From the NCBI GenBank assembly GCA_036823195.1, contig DAISGI010000001.1, positions 62,001 through 126,000 of the forward strand: a stretch of 64,000 bases of DNA. The letters run 5' to 3'. Under the pieces are notes generated by a model. The model was not told the DNA's origin. It saw only the letters and a list, made by a program, of their open reading frames with translations, and did no database searches. The stretch is from UBA4874 sp002399435 (GTDB taxonomy: Bacteria; Bacillota; Clostridia; Caldicoprobacterales; DTU083). Numbering within the stretch: position 1 is the stretch's first letter; the number at the start of each line of letters is the position of its first letter. Below, piece after piece: positions 25,329 to 32,876 of this stretch. The translations under genes and the position numbers were made by a program.

Positions 25329-25973
25329 ATGGAGGAAAAAGAGAGAAATTCTTCCGGTGTAATTCCGGAAGGGGAAAATGTCAGGCGGCCCGTGACAGAA
25401 ACAGACGCGAAAGGAAGCAATGGCAGAAAGGACGTTCCTGCCAAAAAGGAAACGAACGATCCACTGAAGGAAATGAAGGAATGGATTCAGGCAATCGTTA
25501 CAGCCGTTGTGCTTGCGCTCCTGATCCGTACATTTCTGTTCGAAATCATACTGGTGGATGGTTCTTCCATGCTTCCGACACTCCATGATGCAGACCGGAT
25601 TTTTGTCAATAAAATCGGATATATCATAGGAGGTCCGCACCATGGTGATGTCGTGATTTTTAAAACTCCGGAAGATCCGCATACCAATTATGTAAAGCGA
25701 ATCATCGGGCTGCCGGGGGATCGGGTTCGAATCCAGGGCGGGGTTGTCTATGTAAACAATAAGGCCTTGACGGAGCCATATATTCTGGAGCCACCTTATG
25801 ATGATTACGAAGAAGTAACGGTTCCAAAAGGTACCTTTTTTGCTTTGGGGGACAACCGGAACGGCAGTAAGGACAGCCGGGATCTTCATGTGGGTTTTGT
25901 GCCTGTGGGCAATCTGCTTGGGAAAGCGGTACTACGCCTGTGGCCGCTGGATAATATGACACAGATTCATTGA
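25329..25973 (+). CDS. lepB: Signal peptidase I
   Basis: Type I signal peptidase removes signal peptides from exported proteins. The 214-residue protein has a charged cytoplasmic N-terminus of about 55 residues, one membrane segment (AIVTAVVLALLIRTFLF), the catalytic Ser in VDGSSMLPTL and the catalytic Lys in NYVKRIIGLPGD, then FALGDNRNGSKDSR. The frame is open from 25263; I chose the ATG at 25329, which has AGGCAGGTG 8 bases upstream. It sits between rplS and rbgA as in many Clostridia. Confidence 0.94.
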   Translation: MEEKERNSSGVIPEGENVRRPVTETDAKGSNGRKDVPAKKETNDPLKEMKEWIQAIVTAVVLALLIRTFLFEIILVDGSSMLPTLHDADRIFVNKIGYIIGGPHHGDVVIFKTPEDPHTNYVKRIIGLPGDRVRIQGGVVYVNNKALTEPYILEPPYDDYEEVTVPKGTFFALGDNRNGSKDSRDLHVGFVPVGNLLGKAVLRLWPLDNMTQIH

Positions 25974-26009
25974 ACTTCATCCATCAAAAACAGAAAGAGG
26001 TTTTTATTC

Positions 26010-26876
26010 TTGACAATCAACTGGTATCCGGGACATATGGCCCAGGCCAAAAAACTGATCCAGGAGAACCTGAAACTGGTGGATATGGTGATTGAACTGC
26101 TGGATGCCAGGATCCCGGCCAGCAGCATCCATCCGGATTTTCAAAGCATGTTCCGCGATAAAATCCTGGTAGTGGTGCTGAATAAGAGCGATTATGCAGA
26201 TCCGCGAAAAACAGGAGTCTGGACTAAATATTTTGAAGAACAGGCAAATGTTGCCCTTGCCATCAACTCCCTGGATGGGCGGGATGGAAAGCGTCTGAAA
26301 AAGATGATTTTGGAACTGGCAGATCAGAAAAGCCGGGAGATCCGTCGACGGAAAGGAATCCGCAAAACCATCCGCGCAATGGTGGTGGGGATTCCAAACG
26401 TAGGGAAGTCCACTCTGATCAACCGGCTTTCCGGGGCGGTGAAAGCAAAAACCGGCAACCGTCCTGGCGTCACCAGGGCAAAGCAATGGGTAAAGGTTAC
26501 CCCATATTTTGAATTGTTGGATACTCCCGGACTTCTGTGGCCCAAATTGGAGCAGGAAAGGACAGGCCTGCACCTGGCATATACCGGTTCCATCCGGGAA
26601 GAGATCATGGATCAGGAGGAAATTGCCTGCCGCTTTCTGGAAGAGATGGCTGGGATGTATCCGGAGCTTCTGACCTATCGGTATCACCTGAAGGATTTAA
26701 AAAAGCAAGGCTATGAGCTCCTGCAGGATATTGCACAAAACCGCGGTTGGCTGAATGCCGGTGGAATACCGGACAGGGAGAGAAGCTCCAGGCAGGTGTT
26801 GAAGGAATATCAATCCGGGGTATTGGGCAGGACCACACTGGAGATTCCGGAGGAGGGCGCGGCAGGTTCCAGGTGA
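26010..26876 (+). CDS. rbgA: Ribosome biogenesis GTPase RbgA (YlqF)
   Basis: RbgA is needed for late 50S assembly, including incorporation of L16. The 288-residue protein is a circularly permuted GTPase: the G4 motif NKSDYAD (about residue 56) precedes G1 GIPNVGKST (about 129) and G3 DTPGLLWPK. It starts MTINWYPGHMAQAKKLI, the family hallmark, from a TTG with AAAGAGG upstream. rnhB follows after 16 bases, a pairing kept in Bacillus. Confidence 0.96.
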   Translation: MTINWYPGHMAQAKKLIQENLKLVDMVIELLDARIPASSIHPDFQSMFRDKILVVVLNKSDYADPRKTGVWTKYFEEQANVALAINSLDGRDGKRLKKMILELADQKSREIRRRKGIRKTIRAMVVGIPNVGKSTLINRLSGAVKAKTGNRPGVTRAKQWVKVTPYFELLDTPGLLWPKLEQERTGLHLAYTGSIREEIMDQEEIACRFLEEMAGMYPELLTYRYHLKDLKKQGYELLQDIAQNRGWLNAGGIPDRERSSRQVLKEYQSGVLGRTTLEIPEEGAAGSR

Positions 26877-26892
26877 GGAGGCTTTTGAAAAA

Positions 26893-27660
26893 GTGGACAT
26901 ACATAATATATCCATTCCGGAAGTCCGCAGGATGCTCCGGGAGGAACCGAATACGGAACAGCTGCTGGCGGCAATGGAAGCAGACAGCCGTGTTGGTGTG
27001 CAAAAACTATTGGTAAAATATGATCGACAGCAGGAAGCAATCCGGAAGCAAAGGGAAAAGTCGGAAGCGATGCTGGCCGAAGAGAGACGGCTATGGGCCG
27101 AAGGATATGCTCTTGTTGGAGGAGTGGATGAGGTGGGACGCGGGCCTCTGGCAGGCCCGGTTGTTGCAGCCTGTGTCATTTTGCCTCCGGGTCTGGTCAT
27201 TGACGGGGTGGATGACTCCAAAAAGCTTACTGCCGGCAAGCGGGAGAAATTTTACGACATCATTTCTGGAAAGGCGGAGGCAATCGGAGTGGGCATGGTC
27301 GGTCCGGAGCGAATCGATGGAATCAATATCTACCAGGCAACCATGGAAGCCATGTTCCAGGCTGTGAAAGCCTGCAGAAAAGCCCCGCAGTATGTTCTGA
27401 TCGATGCCATGCACCTTAAATCCCTGTCTGTTCCTCAGCTGTCCATTGTCGGCGGGGATGGAAAGTCCCAATCCATTGCGGCTGCTTCCATTATCGCGAA
27501 GGTAACACGGGACCGGATGATGGGAAAGCTGGCAGAAACCTATCCGCAATATGGTTTTGAGCAGCACAAGGGTTACGGCACAAAACAACATGTGGAGGCA
27601 ATCCGGCAATATGGAATGTCGCCGATCCATCGCCGGAGTTTTATGAAGAAGATTCTGTAG
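26893..27660 (+). CDS. rnhB: Ribonuclease HII
   Basis: RNase HII removes ribonucleotides from DNA. The 255-residue protein has an N-terminal helical extension of about 70 residues, then the catalytic acidic residues in GGVDEVGRGPLAGPVV, Asp in VLIDAMHL, and the C-terminal YGFEQHKGYGTKQH segment. It starts with GTG at 26893 after GAGGAGG. Its last 25 bases are repeated 38 bases downstream. In many Clostridia yraN follows; here a 71-base gap leads straight to comM. Confidence 0.96.
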   Translation: MDIHNISIPEVRRMLREEPNTEQLLAAMEADSRVGVQKLLVKYDRQQEAIRKQREKSEAMLAEERRLWAEGYALVGGVDEVGRGPLAGPVVAACVILPPGLVIDGVDDSKKLTAGKREKFYDIISGKAEAIGVGMVGPERIDGINIYQATMEAMFQAVKACRKAPQYVLIDAMHLKSLSVPQLSIVGGDGKSQSIAAASIIAKVTRDRMMGKLAETYPQYGFEQHKGYGTKQHVEAIRQYGMSPIHRRSFMKKIL

Positions 27661-27706
27661 GGAAAGATCGCCGGAGTTTTATGAAGAAGATGCTAATAGG
27701 GAAAGG
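27629..27706 (+). repeat. Tandem duplication of the rnhB 3' end
   Basis: ATCGCCGGAGTTTTATG and the next eight bases occur at 27629-27653 (end of rnhB) and again, identical over 25 bases, at 27667-27691. The TAGGGAAAG that follows is also repeated, so the unit is about 38 bases. The second copy lies outside the gene. Confidence 0.85.
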
Positions 27707-27731
27707 GTTGTAAAAAGGGGGCTGCTTTGTC

Positions 27732-29264
27732 ATGCTGGCCAAGGTGGAAAGCACCGGACTGTTTGGCATCAATGGATACATTGTGGATATCGAAGTGGAT
27801 ATTTCCAATGGACTGCCTGGATTTGAGATCGTCGGCCTGGCGGATACCGCAGTGAAGGAATCCAGGGAACGGGTTCGTTCCGCCATCAAGAACAGCGGCT
27901 TTGATTTTCCGGTAAAACGTATTACGGTCAATATGGCTCCCGGTGATACGAAAAAGGAGGGCTCTGCTTATGATCTGGCCATTGCAGTCGGTATCCTGAA
28001 GGCAACCGGTCAGATTCCGGCAAGACCGGATTTCCGGCCGGTTTATTTGGGGGAATTGTCCCTGGATGGATCCATTCGGCCGGTAAACGGTGTTTTGCCC
28101 ATGCTGCTGTCCGTATCCGATACGGTGCATAAAACGGTTCTTCCCACGGCAAACGCTCCCGAAGCGTGTCACGTAAAAGGGATGAGTGTGTATCCCTTTG
28201 ATCATCTCAGGGATCTGGTGCCTGCGTTGTGTCAAAGAGGGCCGCTTCGCTCCTGGCAGCCCAACGGGGAATCCCTGCCGGATCACTCTCCTGTCCTGGA
28301 GGATTATTCCGACGTAAAAGGTCAGGAAGGGGCCAAAAGAGCCTTAAAGATCGCTGCAGCAGGCGGTCACAATATCCTGATGATCGGAAGCCCCGGAACC
28401 GGAAAAACCATGCTTGCCAAAAGACTGCCTTCCATCCTGCCGGATCTGACTTATCCCGAGGCCATTGAGGTCACCAAGATATACAGTGCGGCCGCCCTGT
28501 TGGATCCTTCGAAGGGATTGATCCGGACCAGACCGTTTCGGGCCCCTCACCATACCGTTTCCCAAATCGCCCTTGTGGGAGGGGGAAGAGTGCCCAAGCC
28601 AGGGGAAATCAGTCTGGCGCATCATGGAGTTCTTTTTCTGGATGAGCTTCCTGAATATAGGAGGGAGGCACTGGAAGTCCTCCGGCAGCCTTTGGAAGAC
28701 GGATATATTACCGTGTCCCGGGCACAGGGGACCGTTTCCTTCCCTTCTGAATTCATGCTGGTTGGGAGCATGAATCCGTGTCCCTGTGGCTATTTCCGTT
28801 CAAGCGACCCATCTCACGAATGCAATTGTACGCCCCATCAAATCTCGCGGTATCTGGATAAGATTTCCGGGCCTCTTCTCGACCGGTTCGATATGCACAT
28901 TGAAGTGGATTCCATCAGTTTTGAAAAGCTGACCGGCAGGCGGGAAGGGGAGAGCTCCCGAAAAATGAAGGAGTGCGTTGACAGGGCCCGGGCCATTCAG
29001 CTTCAGAGATATCGTAAAGAGGGAATCTTTAGCAATGCCCAGTTAAGCTCCAGGCAAATTGATACCTATTGTAAACTGACGGACAGTCAAAAACTTATGA
29101 TCAAGGATGCCTTCCGTGTTTTGTCCCTGAGCGCAAGAGCCTATGACCGCATTCTGCGGGTGGCCCGGACCATAGCGGATCTGGAAGGGGAAGGAAACAT
29201 ACAGGATGCCCATCTGGCAGAGGCGATTCAATATCGCAGTCTGGATCGGCAATACTGGGGATGA
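27732..29264 (+). CDS. comM: YifB/ComM family Mg-chelatase-like AAA ATPase
   Basis: ComM is a hexameric helicase-like ATPase that extends integration tracts during natural transformation in some Proteobacteria; the family is widespread in Bacillota, where its role is less clear. The 510-residue protein has the N-terminal Lon-like S5 domain (SNGLPGFEIVGLADTAVKESRERVR), Walker A GSPGTGKTMLAKRLPSILP, Walker B VLFLDELPE, and the cysteine-containing CPCGYFRSSDPSHECNCTP. In most Clostridia comM is followed by dprA; here eight genes lie between them. Confidence 0.93.
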   Translation: MLAKVESTGLFGINGYIVDIEVDISNGLPGFEIVGLADTAVKESRERVRSAIKNSGFDFPVKRITVNMAPGDTKKEGSAYDLAIAVGILKATGQIPARPDFRPVYLGELSLDGSIRPVNGVLPMLLSVSDTVHKTVLPTANAPEACHVKGMSVYPFDHLRDLVPALCQRGPLRSWQPNGESLPDHSPVLEDYSDVKGQEGAKRALKIAAAGGHNILMIGSPGTGKTMLAKRLPSILPDLTYPEAIEVTKIYSAAALLDPSKGLIRTRPFRAPHHTVSQIALVGGGRVPKPGEISLAHHGVLFLDELPEYRREALEVLRQPLEDGYITVSRAQGTVSFPSEFMLVGSMNPCPCGYFRSSDPSHECNCTPHQISRYLDKISGPLLDRFDMHIEVDSISFEKLTGRREGESSRKMKECVDRARAIQLQRYRKEGIFSNAQLSSRQIDTYCKLTDSQKLMIKDAFRVLSLSARAYDRILRVARTIADLEGEGNIQDAHLAEAIQYRSLDRQYWG

Positions 29265-29298
29265 TCTCTTATATCTTTTTCACAAAGGGGGATTTCAA

Positions 29299-29724
29299 AT
29301 GGAGAAGCAGGGAAGGAAGATCAAAAACCGAAAAGGCTTCACCCTGATAGAGCTCATTGTTGTTATTGCGATTCTGGGAATTCTGACGGCTGTGGCTGTG
29401 CCGAAACTGACGGGGTATCAGAAAAAGGCAAAAGTATCAGCGGATAAAACGACATTTTCCACTTTAAACAGCGCAGTTGCCATTGCCGCAGCCGACGGAA
29501 GCATAACGTCAGGCCAGGTTGTCATTGCGGTCGCAGAGAAGACCGGTGCGATAACCGTGGATCCATCCGGAGATTTACAGGGCAGCATGGATCTGATTGA
29601 ACCCGGGGCGGCATTCCAGCTGGACACCAATAAAGGGCATCAATTTATCTGGGAGGTATCGGAAGGCGAGATCACAAATGCTCCTGCCATCGATAAAAAC
29701 GGAAAAATAACCAATGGGGAGTAG
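29299..29724 (+). CDS. Type IV pilin-like protein (candidate major pilin)
   Basis: The 141-residue protein has a class III prepilin signal: a short basic leader (MEKQGRKIKNRKG), cleavage before FTLIELIVVIAILGILTAVAVPKL, and Glu5 of the mature protein. After the conserved helix the protein has a small globular domain rich in A, T and G with no cysteines, suggesting a small Gram-positive pilin. The frame opens at 29206 but the ATG at 29299 follows AAAGGGGGA. It is about 24 kb from the pilus assembly cluster and next to comM. It may be the major pilin missing from that cluster; an alternative is a competence pseudopilin. Confidence 0.88.
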   Translation: MEKQGRKIKNRKGFTLIELIVVIAILGILTAVAVPKLTGYQKKAKVSADKTTFSTLNSAVAIAAADGSITSGQVVIAVAEKTGAITVDPSGDLQGSMDLIEPGAAFQLDTNKGHQFIWEVSEGEITNAPAIDKNGKITNGE

Positions 29725-29835
29725 TGTTTCTCCCCGGAACAGCCAGGGCAGAGATGGATCAGGAAAGATAAGCGAATTGTTGGGAATAGTATAACTGCAA
29801 AGCAACCCATCACAGAAGCTGGGAGAGATGCAGTT

Positions 29836-30795
29836 TTGATTCATACGCTCGCAAAGAAAGCATTGTCCGGATTACAGACAGACCTGTCTCTGGAGGACTT
29901 GTCTGCACAGGATGTGGAATGGTATTGGGTGGATTTTGACGTACCTACCGATGAGGAGGCAGCACTGCTTCGCACTTTTTTCCGATTTGACGAACTGTCC
30001 ATCGATGATTGCCTGGAAGGCCTGGAACGCCCCAAAATGGATCATTACGATTCCTATGATTTTTTTGTGTTCCATGCTTTGAATGAAGGAAGGCCGGAGC
30101 CTGTCGAGCTGGATCTGTTCCTGGGGAAAAACCAGATTGTTACTTTCCATCAGCAGGCTCTTACGGAAATCACACAGGCCTGTAAGCAGGTTCTGGATGT
30201 GTCGCAAAAGCAGGAAGTGGATCCGGATTATATTGCATACCAGATTTTGGACAAAATAGTGGATCCGTATTTTCCTGTTGTTTATCAGATTGAAGATACA
30301 TTAAACGATCTGGATATCAAATCTTCGGATATTGCCAATCGGCATTTGATAGAGCGGATCTTTGAAATCCGCAATGATTTATTGAAGCTGAGACATATGA
30401 TCGGTTCCATGAAGGAGCTGTTGTATCGAATCCTGAATTCGGAGCATTTAAAAAGGTTGGGGGATAAAATACACTATTTCAATGACATTTATGATCATCT
30501 GCTGCAGTTGTCGGATATGATCGACTCCAATCGGGAGCTGACAGCAGATGCGCGTGATAACTATCTGTCCCTTGTCTCGTTTCGAATGAACCGTATTATG
30601 ACCCTATTGACGGTTGTTACTTCTATTTTTATTCCCATGACATTTTTGACCGGGATATATGGCATGAACTTTCATTATATGCCGGAACTTAGATGGCGGT
30701 ATGGATATTATATCGTTCTTGGAATCATGGCTGTCATTGGAATTGCCATGTTGCTCTGGTTTAGGCGCAAGGACTGGTTTGATATGAAGAAATAG
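29836..30795 (+). CDS. CorA family divalent cation transporter
   Basis: The 319-residue protein has a large cytoplasmic N-terminal domain with long helices and two C-terminal membrane segments, with the signature YGMNFHYMPEL between them (about residue 275-285) and a basic end (RRKDWFDMKK). CorA pentamers carry magnesium, cobalt or nickel; the exact ion is not readable. It starts with TTG at 29836 with GGGAG upstream. The gene ends shortly before a bidirectional terminator. Confidence 0.93.
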   Translation: MIHTLAKKALSGLQTDLSLEDLSAQDVEWYWVDFDVPTDEEAALLRTFFRFDELSIDDCLEGLERPKMDHYDSYDFFVFHALNEGRPEPVELDLFLGKNQIVTFHQQALTEITQACKQVLDVSQKQEVDPDYIAYQILDKIVDPYFPVVYQIEDTLNDLDIKSSDIANRHLIERIFEIRNDLLKLRHMIGSMKELLYRILNSEHLKRLGDKIHYFNDIYDHLLQLSDMIDSNRELTADARDNYLSLVSFRMNRIMTLLTVVTSIFIPMTFLTGIYGMNFHYMPELRWRYGYYIVLGIMAVIGIAMLLWFRRKDWFDMKK

Positions 30796-30817
30796 CCATG
30801 ACAGGAAGGCAGAAAAT

Positions 30818-30862
30818 CAGAATACGGGAAGCCAGAATACGAGAAGCCAGAATACAGGAAGG
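30818..30862 (+). repeat. Three tandem 15-base repeats after the CorA gene
   Basis: CAGAATACGGGAAGC, CAGAATACGAGAAGC and CAGAATACAGGAAGG follow each other without gaps at 30818-30862, just downstream of the CorA stop and before the terminator. They appear to be a simple short tandem expansion. Confidence 0.75.
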
Positions 30863-30867
30863 GAAGC

Positions 30868-30908
30868 AAAAAAAGAGCGAATCCTTTGGGGAGATCCGCT
30901 CTTTTTTG
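30868..30908. terminator. Bidirectional rho-independent terminator
   Basis: AAAAGAGCGAATC pairs with GATCCGCTCTTTT (one mismatch) and each strand ends in six or more T residues. It serves both the CorA gene on the plus strand and the small gene on the minus strand. Confidence 0.88.
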
Positions 30909-30919
30909 TTGCCTAACGC

Positions 30920-31141
30920 TTATTCTGCAGTGGCGCAGCCGCCGGATCCTCCTATAAACGCTCCTCCGAAAAGAAAGACGAGTATCAGGAAGAAGAACAG
31001 CAATTCACTTCCATTATCGAAAAATTCGCAGTTGCAGAAAATAATGATCAAAAGCAGGAAGAAGAACAGCACTGAATCATCTGCTCCGCCAGCGCAGTCA
31101 CCATGACCACCTCTGCCTCCCATACCAAAGCCGTATCCCAT
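30920..31141 (-). CDS. Small glycine-rich, hydrophobic protein of unknown function
   Basis: The 73-residue product starts MGYGFGMGGRGGHGDCAGG, then has two similar hydrophobic blocks, SVLFFFLLLIIIFCNCEFF and SELLFFFLILVFLFGG, and ends GGSGGCATAE. The blocks look like an internal duplication of a short membrane helix, and the four cysteines could form disulfides. The ATG at 31141 has AGGAGG 8 bases upstream, an excellent ribosome binding site, and the gene runs into a shared terminator, so it is real despite its size. Small Gly-rich hydrophobic proteins such as YjcZ are sporulation-associated in Bacilli; a similar role is an inference only. Confidence 0.75.
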   Translation of the reverse strand: MGYGFGMGGRGGHGDCAGGADDSVLFFFLLLIIIFCNCEFFDNGSELLFFFLILVFLFGGAFIGGSGGCATAE

Positions 31142-31248
31142 CGATTTCACCTCCTATGCTATTCTTGATTTATATTATTAATTCTTTTGTCTGTTTGTGC
31201 ATGTCAGAGAAATATGGCAATCCAAAATACCGGATGAAAAATGTCTTG

Positions 31249-31277
31249 TTGAATTCCGTGCATACATATAGTATGAT
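31249..31277 (+). promoter_or_regulatory. Probable sigma-A promoter for the gcv operon
   Basis: TTGAAT at 31249-31254 and TATGAT at 31272-31277 are 17 bases apart. The leader before gcvT is only about 20 bases, so there is no room for a glycine riboswitch downstream of this promoter. Confidence 0.65.
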
Positions 31278-31300
31278 GAAAACAAAAAGGGGGGATTTGG

Positions 31301-32407
31301 TTGGATCATCTTCACAAAACGGCTGTTTATCCTGCCTATGGAGAAGCTGGAGCAAAAATTGTTGATTTTGAGGGGTGGGCACTTCCTCTTCAGTTTGAAG
31401 GAATCCTGGCGGAGCATCAGGCAGTTCGGGAGTCGGCCGGTGTATTTGATGTTTCCCATATGGGAGAAGTCGAAGTGACAGGGAAAGACGCTTCTGTTTA
31501 TTTGAATGAACTTTTATCCAATGATATCTCCAGGATCCGGGACGGTCAGGCGCAGTATAGCATCCTGCTCAATGAGAACGGCGGGGCAGTGGACGATGTC
31601 ATGACTTATCGTTTCTCCGGACAGCATTATATGATTGTGGTCAATGCCGCCAATCGGTTCAAGGATGTAAAATGGATGATGGATCATACAGAGGGGTATC
31701 AGGTCACAGTGATCGACCGGTCTGATGAAGTTGCTCAATTGGCCATTCAGGGTCCCAAAGCGGAGGACCTGATGAGGGCCTTTGCCGGAGAGGAAGCTGC
31801 CAAAATCCGCTTTTTTCGCTTTTCCGATTCAATCCGTATCCAGGGAGTGTCCTGTCTGATCTCCCGGACAGGTTACACCGGAGAAGATGGGTTCGAAGTT
31901 TATTTGAGTCCGGATCATGTGATGAAGCTATGGAAGGATCTGCTGGAGGCCGGGAAGGAGTTCGGCCTGAAGCCTGCCGGCCTGGGGTGCAGGGATACCT
32001 TGCGGTTTGAAGCCTGTCTGCCGTTGTATGGCAGGGAGCTGGCAGAAGATATTACGCCAATGGAGGCAGGCCTTGAACGTTTTGTAAAAATGGAGAAGCC
32101 GGACTTTATCGGAAAAAAGGCCCTTGCCGCGCAGAAGGAGAGAGGTCTTGAAAGAAAGATTGCCGGATTTGAGATAGTGGGCCGGGGTATACCGCGAAGC
32201 GGTTACGAGATCCGAAGGAATGGAGAGAAAGCCGGCCATGTGACCACCGGTTATTATGCGCCCACGCTGAAGAAAAATCTGGGATTGGCGTTGCTGGATG
32301 CCGGAATTGCCGCTGCTGGCAATACCATCGAGGTTCGGATACGGGGAAAGTCGGTTCCCGGGATCACCGTGGAAACACCTTTCTACAAAAAGAAATACCA
32401 GAAATGA
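31301..32407 (+). CDS. gcvT: Glycine cleavage system T protein (aminomethyltransferase)
   Basis: GcvT transfers the methylene group from lipoyl-bound aminomethyl to tetrahydrofolate. The 368-residue protein begins HKTAVYPAYGEAGAKIVDFEGWALPLQF and has GVFDVSHMGEVEV and RTGYTGEDGFEVY, and a C-terminal barrel (KKNLGLALLDAGIAAAGNTIEVRIRGK). It starts with TTG at 31301 after AAAAAGGGGGG. It is first of the four-gene gcv operon. The L protein (dihydrolipoyl dehydrogenase) is not encoded here. Confidence 0.96.
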   Translation: MDHLHKTAVYPAYGEAGAKIVDFEGWALPLQFEGILAEHQAVRESAGVFDVSHMGEVEVTGKDASVYLNELLSNDISRIRDGQAQYSILLNENGGAVDDVMTYRFSGQHYMIVVNAANRFKDVKWMMDHTEGYQVTVIDRSDEVAQLAIQGPKAEDLMRAFAGEEAAKIRFFRFSDSIRIQGVSCLISRTGYTGEDGFEVYLSPDHVMKLWKDLLEAGKEFGLKPAGLGCRDTLRFEACLPLYGRELAEDITPMEAGLERFVKMEKPDFIGKKALAAQKERGLERKIAGFEIVGRGIPRSGYEIRRNGEKAGHVTTGYYAPTLKKNLGLALLDAGIAAAGNTIEVRIRGKSVPGITVETPFYKKKYQK

Positions 32408-32489
32408 TTTGCCGGAAGCTGTATTTTTCAGGGAAAAGGCACGGGGATAGATTTTCAGACCAGGTATCAGAATTGGAGGAGGAATCAAA

Positions 32490-32876
32490 ATGAAAGTTTT
32501 GGATGGTTTGTATTACTCAAAGGATCATGAGTGGGTCAAGTCAGAAGGCAGTCGTGCCCTGGTCGGCATCACCGATCATGCGCAGCTGGGGCTCGGAGAT
32601 GTGGTTTATGTGGAATTGCCGGAGGAAGGCGATGAATTCCAGGCGGGGGATCCGATTGGAGTTGTGGAATCCGTAAAAGCAGCGTCCGATGTCTATACTC
32701 CGATCGCCGGCAAGGTGATCGGGGTCAATCGGGAGTTGATCGACCATCCGGAGCGTATCAATCAGGATCCATATGGCAGCTGGCTGATCGAACTGGAAAC
32801 AGCAGATGCGGATATGGAAGGGAGCTTGCTGTCCCCTGAAGAATATAAGACATGGTGTCTTGAGGAGGATGAGTGA
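32490..32876 (+). CDS. gcvH: Glycine cleavage system H protein
   Basis: GcvH is the lipoyl carrier between the P, T and L proteins. The 128-residue protein has the lipoylation lysine in VVESVKAASDVYTPIAGKV, and the full H fold (SKDHEWVKSEGSRALVGITDHAQ). GGAGGAGG precedes the ATG. Its stop (TGA) overlaps the start of gcvPA by one base. Confidence 0.97.
   Translation: MKVLDGLYYSKDHEWVKSEGSRALVGITDHAQLGLGDVVYVELPEEGDEFQAGDPIGVVESVKAASDVYTPIAGKVIGVNRELIDHPERINQDPYGSWLIELETADADMEGSLLSPEEYKTWCLEEDE

Noticed and set aside
30798..31106. Plus-strand open frame of 102 codons after the CorA gene
   Set aside because: It crosses a strong terminator and lies antisense to the small glycine-rich gene, which has a far better ribosome binding site. 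Its composition (repeats, then Pro/Lys/Ser) looks like a shadow.
31142..31300. Possible glycine riboswitch upstream of gcvT
   Set aside because: The gap is 159 bases, the promoter leaves only a leader of about 20 bases, and no tandem glycine-aptamer core sequences are visible.
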